Positions 52,016-62,488 of a DNA stretch of 64,000 nucleotides are shown piece by piece. The stretch lies in the NCBI RefSeq assembly GCF_014269225.2, contig NZ_CP077097.1, positions 4,599,001-4,663,000 on the forward strand. The letters run 5' to 3'. Source of the DNA: Pseudomonas anuradhapurensis. GTDB lineage: Bacteria > Pseudomonadota > Gammaproteobacteria > Pseudomonadales > Pseudomonadaceae. Each line of letters begins with the position of its first letter. Positions within the stretch are counted from its first letter, which is position 1. Under the pieces are notes generated by a model, which ran no database searches, was not told the DNA's origin, and saw only the letters and a list, made by a program, of their open reading frames with translations. Position numbers and translations under genes: made by a program.

Positions 52016-52495
52016 TCAGTGTTTGAGCAACAGCGCACCCTCGATGGGCACATAACGGGTGGCGGCACGGATCAGCGACAGTGCCGTGAGCCCGGGCACA
52101 CCATACACCACCGCCTCGGTGCCATGGCGCTGGATCACCCGCTCCAGCAGGAGGTCGAAATCACCGTCGCCGGAGGCCAGCACCACCTGGTCGACACGGC
52201 TGGCGGCATCCATCACGTCCAGGGTAATGCCGACATCCCAGTCACCTTTGGCCGAGCCGTCGCTGCGCTGGATGAAGGGCTTGAGCCGCACGTCGAAACC
52301 GAGGTTACGCAAGATCTGCTGGAACTGTTGCTGCTTGCTGTCGCCACGGTCGATGGCATAAGCCACGGCTTCGATGATCTGGCCTTCGCGGCTGACAGCG
52401 TTCCACAACGCGGTGTAGTTGAAATGGCAACCGTAGGCCTGGCGCACGGTGTAGTAGAGGTTCTGCACATCGGCGAACAACGCGATCTTTTTCAC
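52016..52495 (-). CDS. NYN-domain (PIN-like) nuclease family protein
   Basis: A 159-residue NYN/LabA-like protein. Acidic nuclease-type residues occur in ALFADVQNLY, KGDWDVGITLDVMD and LASGDGDFDLLLERV. The GTG start at 52495 (M-KKIALFADVQN) is chosen because the residues before it are REP-derived. It is 9 bp from the exonuclease gene, so both may act on the same nucleic acid. RNase activity has been shown only for some relatives. Confidence 0.85.
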   Translation of the reverse strand: MKKIALFADVQNLYYTVRQAYGCHFNYTALWNAVSREGQIIEAVAYAIDRGDSKQQQFQQILRNLGFDVRLKPFIQRSDGSAKGDWDVGITLDVMDAASRVDQVVLASGDGDFDLLLERVIQRHGTEAVVYGVPGLTALSLIRAATRYVPIEGALLLKH

Positions 52496-52541
52496 CTGGG
52501 CATCTCTTGTCAGGCCGGGATTGCTGGGGGCTGCCTTGCAG

Positions 52542-52612
52542 CCCTTCGCGGGCACGCCCGCTCCCACAGTTATTCACGCGATACTTGTGGGAGCGGGCGT
52601 GCCCGCGAAGGG
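52542..52612. repeat. Type-2 REP pair, perfect 27-bp inverted repeat
   Basis: 52542-52568 and 52586-52612 are exact reverse complements with a 17-bp loop. The core is CGGGCACGCCCGCTCCCACA, which differs from the 14546 pair at one position. It lies between the NYN and DUF2076 genes. Confidence 0.94.
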
Positions 52613-52654
52613 GCGCACAGCGCCCTCAAAATTGCCAGCAGTATGCCAGACCTG

Positions 52655-53410
52655 TCAGACGTACGAATCGTCGTCCGAGAAGAACCCGCCATCATCGCTG
52701 CCATAATCGCTGTCGGCATAACCACCCTGGTCACTGCCCCAACCACCATTGTCGGCAACGTGCTGCTGTGCGCCCGTATCGTTCCAGCCACCGCTGTCAC
52801 TGGCGGGCGCCGGCTCTTCCTTGATCACTTCGACAACCTCCTGCGGCTGCGCATCATGGTGGAACAGGCTGCTGATGCCCTGCGCCAGCAAGACACCGCC
52901 GGCCACGCCGGCCGCAGTCTGCATCGCCCCACCCAGGAAACTGCTGGCACCACTGCGCGCCGGCGCGGTGGTAAAACCGGGCTGCTGCATTTGCGGCTGG
53001 GAATAGCCAGGCGCCGCCGGTTCGCGCCAGCCGCCAGTCGATGGCGCCGGGGCGGCAACAGCGGGTTGCGGTTGCATTGCCGAAGCCGCACTGCGGCCAC
53101 CCGAACCGAAGATGCTGGAAAGGAAACCACCGCCGCCACTGCTTGGCGCACTGCTGGCACGTGCGGCCTCAGCCTGGGCACGCGCCTGCTTCAGTTCGGC
53201 TTCCAGTTGCTTGTTCTGCTCGTCGAGGCGCTTGATCGCAGCCTCCTGGACCAGGATCGCCTGGGCCATGTAGTAAGGTGCCGCCGGTTGCTGGCGCACA
53301 TGCTCCTCGATCCGAGCCTGAGCCTGTGCATCACGTGGCTGGCTCGGGTCCTCGGCTTGCTTGATGCGGCTGAACAGGCCGTCGATCAGGGTTTGTTCTT
53401 CGGTATTCAT
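52655..53410 (-). CDS. DUF2076 family protein
   Basis: A 251-residue protein. The first 95 residues form the DUF2076 region (MNTEEQTLIDGLFSRIKQAE, AQARIEEHVRQQPAAPYYMAQ), with a coiled coil (AIKRLDEQNKQLEAELKQAR). A low-complexity Gly/Ser/Ala/Pro middle part follows, then a short hydrophobic patch (LGGAMQTAAGVAGGVLLAQGI) and a tail with repeated D and G. The function is not known to me. The tail ends in aspartate-rich GGFFSDDDSYV. Confidence 0.85.
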   Translation of the reverse strand: MNTEEQTLIDGLFSRIKQAEDPSQPRDAQAQARIEEHVRQQPAAPYYMAQAILVQEAAIKRLDEQNKQLEAELKQARAQAEAARASSAPSSGGGGFLSSIFGSGGRSAASAMQPQPAVAAPAPSTGGWREPAAPGYSQPQMQQPGFTTAPARSGASSFLGGAMQTAAGVAGGVLLAQGISSLFHHDAQPQEVVEVIKEEPAPASDSGGWNDTGAQQHVADNGGWGSDQGGYADSDYGSDDGGFFSDDDSYV

Positions 53411-53577
53411 GGGGCAACCTCATGGGGTAGCGGGACAACGGACAGCGTCAAAGATGGGGCGTACAGGCGTGGGATTCAATCACCGGCGCCGTGAAACTTT
53501 TTTCAGCAAATGACGGCCCCTGGGCTGCTTTGGGCTAAAGTTAGGCCCCTGTTTTTACTGCCATGCGATGTTGACTG

Positions 53578-54234
53578 ATGAATCCGCTGAGCGTCCTGCG
53601 CGACTCCTTGTACTTCTTCCGCCGCCACCTGCCGAGCATTCTCCAGTTGTGCCTGCCCCTGGTGGTGCTGGAGGCCCTGTTCACCCAACTGCTGTACCGC
53701 CAGCTGGGCGAGCAGGCATCGCCAGCCTACGGCATGCTGGTCAGCCTGCTGTTCTACCCGCTGTACAGCGCCGCACTGATCCTGTACCTGGACACCCGCA
53801 GCAACGGCCAGGACATCGCCAAGCGCAACCTGTTCGCCCGCGCCGTGCAACTGTGGCCGCAACTGGCCCTGCTGATCCTGATCAGCTCGCTGCTGATCAT
53901 GGCCGGCTTGGCGCTGTTCGTCTTCCCGGGCGTGTGGATCATGATCAACCTGGTGTTCGCCGAGTACCTGCTGGTGCTGCGCGGCCGGCCGGTGGTGCAG
54001 TCGATGCGTGACAGCGCAAGCATGACTACCGGACACTTCCTGCGCATCATGGTTTGCGTGCTGGGGGTACTGGCACCGATCTGGCTGATCGATGGGCTGC
54101 TGTTGATGGCGTTCCCCGAGCCATCGCCCGGCCTGGAACTGGCCATGGACAGCCTCAGCGGCTTCCTGCAACTGTTCAGCACGGTAGTGCTGTATCGGCT
54201 GTTCATGCTGCTGGAATCCCCACCTGAGCGCTGA
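53578..54234 (+). CDS. YciC-like (UPF0259) membrane protein
   Basis: A 218-residue protein with about five or six membrane helices. The opening MNPLSVLRDSLYFFRRHLPS and the motif FVFPGVWIMINLVFAEYLLVLRG split by a loop match the YciC/UPF0259 group. Function unknown. Its last codons are partly duplicated at 55041-55160, which proves a past rearrangement. It is convergent with hrpB once the inserted genes are ignored. Confidence 0.85.
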   Translation: MNPLSVLRDSLYFFRRHLPSILQLCLPLVVLEALFTQLLYRQLGEQASPAYGMLVSLLFYPLYSAALILYLDTRSNGQDIAKRNLFARAVQLWPQLALLILISSLLIMAGLALFVFPGVWIMINLVFAEYLLVLRGRPVVQSMRDSASMTTGHFLRIMVCVLGVLAPIWLIDGLLLMAFPEPSPGLELAMDSLSGFLQLFSTVVLYRLFMLLESPPER

Positions 54235-54246
54235 CAGGCAGCAGGC

Positions 54247-54792
54247 TTACCTGATCGGTGTTATCAGGAACTCGGTAGTCCCAGTAATATTGACGTTCAG
54301 GTGGTCGAGATAACCACCTCGTCGATCGAAACTTCTACCATCGCTCGGGTTGTCGCCTATTTCCACAGTCTGCCCAAGGTGGTCTCGCCACCGGCAACGA
54401 AGCTGTCGTCCATCCCACGCAAGGGGTTGGAGCTTGAAGAAATTGATCGCATCAGCAGCGACATACATACCGACATAGCCTTTATGGCTACAGGCCAGCC
54501 GGCGCCCTTTGCGGCTTGAAGTACCACCAATCAGGTAGTGCAACCGATCACTGGTTTTTGAGCGGAAATTGAATTTGAAGATGCGGCGACCGTCGTCATA
54601 CGCTTGGCGGGGGTCGCCTTTGATCAGCCAGTCCCAACGCCCCGGGACGATGGATTCGGCGTAGTCTTCCTCTGTGCTGAGCACTATCGGATGGGCGGCT
54701 CCCTGGTGAAGCGCATGAATGGTGCAATCGAAGATTTTCAGTGTACCGAAGGACATCGGATCATCGGTGGAGATATCGCTGAGATTCATCAT
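54247..54792 (-). CDS. Unrecognised protein, paralogue A of the inserted pair
   Basis: A 181-residue, soluble-looking protein with no signal peptide or membrane helix. I do not recognise a family. It is homologous over its length to the protein at 55282-55776: both have an SF...IHxLS opening, an FNFRSKTSDRLH-type block, a GYVGMY strand, FKLQPL and an RCRWRDHLG block (about 19 of 41 residues identical in the core). Aromatic and charged alternation suggests a beta-rich fold, possibly trefoil-like. I use the ATG at 54792, with GGGGC 6 bp upstream. Its base composition is visibly less GC-rich than its neighbours, which suggests transfer. It lies 12 bp past the yciC stop, antiparallel to it. Confidence 0.75.
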   Translation of the reverse strand: MMNLSDISTDDPMSFGTLKIFDCTIHALHQGAAHPIVLSTEEDYAESIVPGRWDWLIKGDPRQAYDDGRRIFKFNFRSKTSDRLHYLIGGTSSRKGRRLACSHKGYVGMYVAADAINFFKLQPLAWDGRQLRCRWRDHLGQTVEIGDNPSDGRSFDRRGGYLDHLNVNITGTTEFLITPIR

Positions 54793-54984
54793 GTAGAGCC
54801 CCAATTTGTGAATGGGAAGAAAGGCAGCTGACGCCGCCTCACTCCATTCTTTTCATTGCTGCGGCCCAACAGCAGCACGAAAGGGTTCCCACTCGGTAGC
54901 CTCACATGCCGGATATCCCTCCGAACGCCACATAACCCGCGCCATGCAGCGCGCCCCGCCGCCTCGAGTGCCACAGTTCCCCCA

Positions 54985-55041
54985 TGTTCCTCGGGGTTTG
55001 GCACGTGCCGTCGCCTCGGCCACCAATGGGTCATCCGGCCA
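54985..55041 (-). pseudogene. Duplicated fragment of hrpB (last 19 codons)
   Basis: Translated on the minus strand it gives WPDDPLVAEATARAKPRGT, identical in protein to the real HrpB C-terminus at 55791-55850, although the DNA differs at several synonymous positions. In place of the stop codon it reads TGG. The homology ends at a GGCCA shared with the adjoining yciC fragment. Confidence 0.9.
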
Positions 55042-55160
55042 TGGACAGCCTCAGCGGCTTCTTACGACTGTTCAGCACTGTGGTGTTGTACCGCCGGTTC
55101 ATGTTGCTGGAAGGCGAAGCTCGCGGTCAGGGCATGAAGGAAAGACTTCGTTCTGCGTAG
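55037..55160 (+). pseudogene. Duplicated fragment of the yciC-like gene
   Basis: In frame from 55041 it encodes MDSLSGFLRLFSTVVLYRR, then FMLLEGEARGQG and ends KERLRSA plus TAG. The real gene has MDSLSGFLQLFSTVVLYRL, then FMLLESPPER. DNA identity is about 85-88% over the first 75 bp, so the copy is diverged, not recent. It is directly joined to the hrpB fragment at GGCCA. Confidence 0.9.
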
Positions 55161-55219
55161 TGGCCAGCCTTGGCAATAAGGTGATGAACCTTGAATGCCT
55201 GCACAGGAGCGCATCAACG

Positions 55220-55237
55220 AAGGTCAAATCTGACCTT
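55220..55237. promoter_or_regulatory. Perfect palindrome upstream of paralogue B
   Basis: AAGGTCA-AATC-TGACCTT, 44 bp before the start codon of the gene at 55282. It could be an operator or an RNA hairpin. No equivalent is obvious before paralogue A. Confidence 0.5.
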
Positions 55238-55281
55238 CCTGCTGAAACCGTCAACCTGAACCTCACGGGTGGAGCACTCCG

Positions 55282-55776
55282 ATGGAAAATACTTCCAGTG
55301 ACACTTCCTGGCCGGAACACAGTTTTCATGGCCGTATCTACATGATTCATGGGGATCGCAAGATCCCGATCCATCTCAGCAAGGCAACCGATATCCCCGT
55401 AGCAAGCCTGATCGCCAACGATTGGTTGGAGTCAGGGGGCGATAAAGCGACAAGGTTCAACTTCAGGTTCCACTCCAGAACCAAAGACCGACTGCATCAT
55501 CATATCTTCAGCACCCATTACGCCGTGAAACGACAGTTGATGATCAGCGACAACGGTTACTTGGGCCTTTACCTGCCAGTAACACAAGGCGACTACTTCA
55601 AGCTCGAGCCCTTGGAAATCACAGAACGGTTTATTCGATGCCGCTGGCGCGACCATTTGGGACACCAGGTGAAGGCCAAGGCCACGGAAACGTTTGCTTG
55701 CGACCATAGGGCCTACCTCACCGTAGGCGAAGGGCAGCTACACGAGTTTTTGATCGAACGTAGCCTGCCAAACTGA
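55282..55776 (+). CDS. Unrecognised protein, paralogue B of the inserted pair
   Basis: A 164-residue protein without signal peptide or membrane helix, paralogous to the product of 54247-54792. Shared blocks are SFHGRIYMIHG, RFNFRFHSRTKDRLH, NGYLGLY, YFKLEPL and RCRWRDHLGHQV. A GGTGGAG site precedes the ATG. It runs in the same direction as yciC and stops 14 bp before the end of hrpB. Family and function are unknown to me. Lower GC than the flanks suggests acquisition. Confidence 0.75.
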   Translation: MENTSSDTSWPEHSFHGRIYMIHGDRKIPIHLSKATDIPVASLIANDWLESGGDKATRFNFRFHSRTKDRLHHHIFSTHYAVKRQLMISDNGYLGLYLPVTQGDYFKLEPLEITERFIRCRWRDHLGHQVKAKATETFACDHRAYLTVGEGQLHEFLIERSLPN

Positions 55777-55790
55777 ATTCTCCGCTCGCT

Positions 55791-58319
<2,529 letters not shown>

Positions 58320-58435
58320 GGTGGTCCTCGAACAATCCCGCGAGTATAACGGCGAACCCAGCCTGCTCTATCATGGTCTTAGCTTCAGGTGCAGGCGCTT
58401 CGCTTGCCCTGCTGAACACCTTTTCGGAGATTCAC

Positions 58436-58855
58436 ATGCGCATCCCAACCCGCGTCATCGGTAGCGCCCTCATCGTCACCCTGCTGGCCCAACTGACTGC
58501 CTGCGGCACCATTCTCTACCCGGAACGTCGCGGCCAGATCGGCGGCAAGATCGACCCTGTGGTTGCTGCAATGGATGCCATCGGCATCCTGTTCTATGTG
58601 ATTCCGGGGCTGATCGCCTTCGGCATCGACTTCGCCACGGGCGCCATCTACTACTCAGGCGGGCGCAGCGCCCAGGTCGATCCGGTCAAGCTGCGCGAGG
58701 CGGTCAGCCCCGATGGCAAGGTCGACAACCTGAAGCTACAAGCCATCCTCGAGAGCGAACTGGGCCAACGCCTGCCGTTGAACGACCCACGGCTGATCCA
58801 GCATCGCGGCAGCATCGAACAACTTGCCACCCTGGACCTGGTACCGTCGGCCTGA
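58436..58855 (+). CDS. Small lipoprotein of unknown function
   Basis: A 139-residue protein with a lipoprotein signal peptide (MRIPTRVIGSALIVTLLAQL) and a lipobox LTAC with Cys at about residue 23. A second hydrophobic stretch follows (AIGILFYVIPGLIAFGIDF). The C-terminal part (LKLQAILESELGQRLPLN) is predicted soluble. I do not know the family. A CGGAGA site precedes the ATG. It lies 22 bp upstream of the cation efflux gene and may be in the same operon. Confidence 0.8.
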   Translation: MRIPTRVIGSALIVTLLAQLTACGTILYPERRGQIGGKIDPVVAAMDAIGILFYVIPGLIAFGIDFATGAIYYSGGRSAQVDPVKLREAVSPDGKVDNLKLQAILESELGQRLPLNDPRLIQHRGSIEQLATLDLVPSA

Positions 58856-58877
58856 ACCGTAAGGACACTGCCCAAGG

Positions 58878-59750
58878 ATGACCACCACCCCGGCTGAACA
58901 CCAGCGCCTGCTGCGCCTGGCCACGCGCGCTTCATTGGCAGTAGCCGGCATCCTGGTCCTGAGCAAGGCCGTGGCCTGGTGGCTGAGCGGCTCGGTCAGC
59001 CTGCTGGCCGGGCTGACCGACTCGGCACTGGATGCCGTTGCCTCGTTCCTCAACCTGCTCGCCGTGCACTATGCGCTGCGCCCGGCCGACGACGATCACC
59101 GTTACGGCCACGGCAAGGCCGAAGCCCTGGCCGGCATGGCACAGGCGTTGTTCATCGGGGTCAGTGCAGTGCTGATCGGGGTGCAGGCGGCCGAGCGCCT
59201 GCATAGCCCGAAGCCGTTGGGCGATACCGACATCGGCATCGCAGTGATGGTGCTGTCGCTGGTGTTGACGCTCGCCCTGCTGGCTTTGCAGTACAAGGTC
59301 ATCCGCCTGACCGGCTCCACGGCGGTGCGCGCCGACTCCCTGCACTACCGCTCGGACCTGCTGCTCAATGGCAGCATCCTCCTGGCGTTGCTGCTGGCAC
59401 GCTTTGGCTGGCCGCAGCTGGACGCACTGTTCGGCCTGGGCATCGCTGCCTACATCCTGTGGAGCGCGCTGCAGATTGCCAGGGAGAGCACGGCCATCCT
59501 GATGGACAAGGAACTGCCCGGCGATGTCGGCGAGGACATGGCCACGCTGGTACTGGCCATACCCGGCGTGAAAGGCGTGCACGACCTGCGTACGCGGGTA
59601 TCAGGCAACCAGTGGTTCGTGCAGTTGCACCTGGAACTGCCGGGGATGTTGCCGCTGGATGAAGCGCATGGCCTGTGCGTCAAGGCCTCGGAAGTCATCC
59701 GTCAGCGCTATCCGCAGGCCGATGTAATGGTGCATGCCGACCCGGTGTGA
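58878..59750 (+). CDS. fieF: Cation diffusion facilitator (FieF/YiiP-like)
   Basis: A 290-residue CDF exporter of divalent metals (Zn, Fe, Cd), proton-driven. Six membrane helices are followed by a cytoplasmic domain. Site A residues match E. coli FieF plus three: D48 and D52 in LTDSALDA, H156 and D160 in LHYRSDLL. The cytoplasmic domain starts about 210 and has the HxH-like metal positions (VQLHLELPG, MVHADPV). Metal specificity cannot be read from the sequence. Confidence 0.93.
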   Translation: MTTTPAEHQRLLRLATRASLAVAGILVLSKAVAWWLSGSVSLLAGLTDSALDAVASFLNLLAVHYALRPADDDHRYGHGKAEALAGMAQALFIGVSAVLIGVQAAERLHSPKPLGDTDIGIAVMVLSLVLTLALLALQYKVIRLTGSTAVRADSLHYRSDLLLNGSILLALLLARFGWPQLDALFGLGIAAYILWSALQIARESTAILMDKELPGDVGEDMATLVLAIPGVKGVHDLRTRVSGNQWFVQLHLELPGMLPLDEAHGLCVKASEVIRQRYPQADVMVHADPV

Positions 59751-59791
59751 ACCTGCCAGGGCCCTGTCGCTGGCAAGCCCGCTGCCACGCG

Positions 59792-60574
59792 TCAGTTGAT
59801 GCTGTAGCCTCGGCCACTGAAGCAGGCCCCCAGCGCTCGCCGATAGTTATCGGCCACATTGGCCGGCGGCGCATACGCCGCTGTCGCCGGGTCGAACCCT
59901 GACTGGCTGACCGCCCAGCGGTGGCACTGGTAACGGTCTAGGTCCTGCTGCTCCTGCCCCTGCCCATGCATCGGGTAAGCCACCACATCATAACCACCGC
60001 CCACAGGGGGCGACGCGGTTTCAGGCGGGTTGACCACCACGTACTCGCGGCTGTCGGCCAGGTACTGGTAATAGGTATCGGCCACCACGAAGAACAGCGC
60101 CCCACCCAACCAGACTTCCCGCGCATAGGGCGGCAGGTATTCGACACGCATGCCGTAGGGCGGGGTAACCACGACATACCTGCCCGCGTGCGGGCGGAAC
60201 CAGTAGCCACCGGAGTAGAAATAGTCATCGCCACGGTAGGGCAGTTTCCAGTAACGGTCCGGGAACTGATCGAGGGTGTGCCCAGGGCGATACTGCGGCC
60301 CTGGGCCCCAGCCATCGCCATGCCCATCCGGGCGCCCCTGCCAGTCGCCGCCGGGCCGTTGCCCCGGGCCGCCGGCTTGCCAGTAGCGGTGTTCACCATG
60401 GCGACGCGGAATGTCCTGGTAGTAGCCTTGGCGTGGCGGCTGCGTCTGTTGCACTTCGTCGCGCGAGTTGAGTGCGCGAGCGGGCGCCTCGCCAGGCCCT
60501 TCGGCCATCACCGCGAAGCTGATGCCCACCCCCAACACACCAACACCTGCCAACTGCCAGATGCGCGACTTCAT
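59792..60574 (-). CDS. DUF6515 family exported protein
   Basis: A 260-residue protein with an N-terminal signal (MKSRIWQLAGVGVLGVGISFAVMA). A long hydrophilic G/P/R/Q-rich stretch follows (about 35-100), then a DUF6515-type domain rich in Tyr and Trp (YFYSGGYWFRPHAGRYVVV, PPYGMRVEYLPPYA). The C-terminal part has a Cys pair (QCHRWAVSQ and LGACFSGRG). Probably periplasmic or surface located; function unknown to me. Confidence 0.8.
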   Translation of the reverse strand: MKSRIWQLAGVGVLGVGISFAVMAEGPGEAPARALNSRDEVQQTQPPRQGYYQDIPRRHGEHRYWQAGGPGQRPGGDWQGRPDGHGDGWGPGPQYRPGHTLDQFPDRYWKLPYRGDDYFYSGGYWFRPHAGRYVVVTPPYGMRVEYLPPYAREVWLGGALFFVVADTYYQYLADSREYVVVNPPETASPPVGGGYDVVAYPMHGQGQEQQDLDRYQCHRWAVSQSGFDPATAAYAPPANVADNYRRALGACFSGRGYSIN

Positions 60575-60656
60575 GGTATTCCTCTCGGTAGAAAAAACGG
60601 CGCTGGCAAGCAGTCTACCGCGCCTAACACACGGGCCAAGGAATTTTCACGGGCAT

Positions 60657-60685
60657 GAAAAAAGGGAGGCCGCAGGGCCTCCCTT
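60657..60685 (-). terminator. Orphan minus-strand terminator
   Basis: A perfect 10-bp stem (AAGGGAGGCC/GGCCTCCCTT) with a 4-nt loop is followed on the minus strand by six T residues. There is no supported minus-strand gene upstream of it within the 280 bp to the Lrp-type gene, so what it terminates is unclear (see findings). The rest of the 398-bp gap (60575-60972) holds the DUF6515 and Lrp promoter areas and a CACACC/GGTGTG hairpin at 60732-60754. Confidence 0.8.
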
Positions 60686-60972
60686 CAGAAATTTGTCGTC
60701 CGTGCTCGGCACTTGTGGCGCCGGCTCACCTCACACCGTCTTCTGGAAGGTGTGTAGCCCGGGGGCCTGGCACATCCTGTTGGATGGCTGGCCGCGACCG
60801 CCCGCCTGGGGCACGTCGCCGTGGACTGATGTCCGGGCAGTGATTCTGTGGATAAAGATACCGGACAGGGTGCGGCAGCGGATTGCGAAGATTGCTCGGA
60901 TAAATAGCACTTGCGCAATTTTTCGCCCCGGATTGATAATTCGCCGCAATCGGAACAGAAAAGGCATAAACC

Positions 60973-61449
60973 ATGAGCAAACTTGACCGCTACGACCTGA
61001 GCATCCTCGCCGAATTGCAGCGCGATGCGCGCATTTCCAACCAGGAACTGGCCGAACGCATTGGCCTGTCGCCTTCGCCATGCTCGCGTCGGGTCAAGCA
61101 ACTGGAGGATGATGGCTACATCTCGCGCCAGGTGGCCCTGCTCGACCGCAAGAAGCTCGGCCTGAGCCTGACCGCCTACGTGCTGATTGGCATGGACCGC
61201 CACACCCCGGAGCGCTTCGAAACCTTCGAGGCGGCCATCCGCAACCTGCCCCAGGTACTCGAATGCAGCCTGGTGACCGGGATGGATGCCGACTACCAGC
61301 TGAAGGTGGTGGTGCCGGACATGGACCACTATCAGAAGCTGCTGCTGGGCAGCCTGACCCGTATCGAAGGCGTCACCAGCGTGCGCTCGAGCTTCGTGCT
61401 CAACCAGGTGCTGGCCAGCACCGAGCTGCCATTGACCCACCTGCGCTGA
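60973..61449 (+). CDS. Lrp/AsnC-family transcriptional regulator (MdeR/BkdR-like)
   Basis: A 158-residue regulator. The helix-turn-helix is at about 5-50 (DLSILAELQRDARISNQELA, ERIGLSPSPCSRRVKQLE). The RAM ligand domain contains LECSLVTGMDADYQLKVVV. It closely resembles the P. putida type regulators of amino-acid and sulfur-compound catabolic genes (for example MdeR of methionine gamma-lyase), from memory. No target gene is adjacent on the minus strand, which is unusual for this type, so its regulon is unknown. Confidence 0.88.
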   Translation: MSKLDRYDLSILAELQRDARISNQELAERIGLSPSPCSRRVKQLEDDGYISRQVALLDRKKLGLSLTAYVLIGMDRHTPERFETFEAAIRNLPQVLECSLVTGMDADYQLKVVVPDMDHYQKLLLGSLTRIEGVTSVRSSFVLNQVLASTELPLTHLR

Positions 61450-61503
61450 ACGCTCTCGCCAGCCGGCGTATAATCGGCTGCTCAGCCTGCCTGGAGAACA
61501 CTG

Positions 61504-61707
61504 ATGGATCCCGCCGTATTTGAAGAGTGGATGATGATCATCCTGGTCACCGTGCTGATCGGTTTCATGGGCTTTATCGTCTGGGACCTGGCGAAAAAGT
61601 CCAAGGCAGGCAAGTTTGGTACGTTGATCCTGTTCTTCGTGCTGGGGCTGGGGGTGTTGGCCTTTATCATCAAGAGCGTGGTGGTGGGATTTCTCGAAGG
61701 GGTGTAG
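61504..61707 (+). CDS. DUF2788 family small membrane protein
   Basis: A 67-residue protein with two membrane helices, about 8-30 (WMMIILVTVLIGFMGFIVW) and 43-64 (LILFFVLGLGVLAFIIKSV), with a KKSKAGKFG basic loop. It matches the DUF2788 profile of Pseudomonas; function unknown. A GGAGAA site lies upstream of the ATG. Confidence 0.88.
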   Translation: MDPAVFEEWMMIILVTVLIGFMGFIVWDLAKKSKAGKFGTLILFFVLGLGVLAFIIKSVVVGFLEGV

Positions 61708-61721
61708 GGCTGGAGAAAGCC

Positions 61722-61840
61722 GGGAGCGCTATGCGCTCCTTTCGCGACACAAGGCCGCTCCTACAGGGATCGCACGATGCTGAGCTTGCGCTCTACCTGT
61801 AGGAGCGGCCTTGTGTCGCGATGGGCCGCAAAGCGGCCCC
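61722..61840. repeat. Two REP elements in back-to-back orientation
   Basis: A REP (61722-61765, ending GGCCGCTCCTACA) is followed 32 bp later by an opposite copy (61798-61840, starting TGTAGGAGCGGCC). The conserved ends face each other, so the outer parts, not the spacer, would pair last. It lies between DUF2788 and rluE, which converge. Confidence 0.92.
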
Positions 61841-61843
61841 CTG

Positions 61844-62482
61844 CTAGCGCTGCAACTTCGCCGGCACCTCACGCCAGCAGCCCTGCTCCAGCCCATCCAG
61901 CGCCCAATCGCCGATCCGCACCCGCACCAGGCGCAAGGTTGGCAACCCCACCGCCGCCGTCATCCGCCGCACCTGACGGTTACGTCCTTCGCGAATCACC
62001 AGCTCCAGCCAGCTGGTCGGCACGCTCTTGCGAAAACGTACCGGCGGGTTGCGCGGCCACAGCTCGGGCTCTTCCAGGCGCCGCGCCTCGGCCGGCAAGG
62101 TCGGCCCGTCGTTCAGCGCCACGCCATCGCGCAAGCACTGCAACTGCTCCTCGCTCGGCTGCCCTTCCACCTGCACCCAATAGGTTTTCGCCAGCTTGTG
62201 CTTCGGATCGGCGATGCGCGCCTGCAAGCCACCGTCGTTGGTCAGCAGCAACAAGCCCTCGCTGTCGCGGTCCAGGCGCCCGGCCGGGTACACGCCGGGG
62301 ATGTCGATATAGTCCTTGAGCGTCGCCCGCCCGTCGCCGTCGCTGAACTGGGTCAGTACGTCGAACGGCTTGTTGAACAGGATCAGGCGTGGCTCGGCGG
62401 GGGGCGCCTTGGGCTGGCGACGCGGGCCGGTGGCAGGCCGCGCCTGGGGGTGGCGCGGCTTGGAACGGGGGGGCAGTGACAT
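61844..62482 (-). CDS. rluE: 23S rRNA pseudouridine synthase RluE-like
   Basis: A 212-residue RsuA-family synthase. RluE makes pseudouridine 2457 in 23S rRNA. The catalytic motif is [19 protein letters not shown] with the active-site Asp. The C-terminal motif [16 protein letters not shown] is present. There is no S4 domain; instead a basic, disordered N-terminus ([19 protein letters not shown]) of about 30 residues. It follows amn by 6 bp. Confidence 0.9.
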   Translation of the reverse strand: MSLPPRSKPRHPQARPATGPRRQPKAPPAEPRLILFNKPFDVLTQFSDGDGRATLKDYIDIPGVYPAGRLDRDSEGLLLLTNDGGLQARIADPKHKLAKTYWVQVEGQPSEEQLQCLRDGVALNDGPTLPAEARRLEEPELWPRNPPVRFRKSVPTSWLELVIREGRNRQVRRMTAAVGLPTLRLVRVRIGDWALDGLEQGCWREVPAKLQR

Positions 62483-62488
62483 GGGGCC

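Noticed and set aside
54789..55034. An 81-codon minus-strand frame upstream of gene A as an independent gene
   Set aside because: It starts within the hrpB fragment in another frame, lacks a good binding site and runs into the gene A start. I treat it as upstream sequence, noted in findings.
60690..60980. Possible remnant of a methionine gamma-lyase or other catabolic gene before the Lrp-type regulator
   Set aside because: I translated the minus strand in all frames and found no peptide resembling such a gene. Only the orphan terminator remains as a hint.
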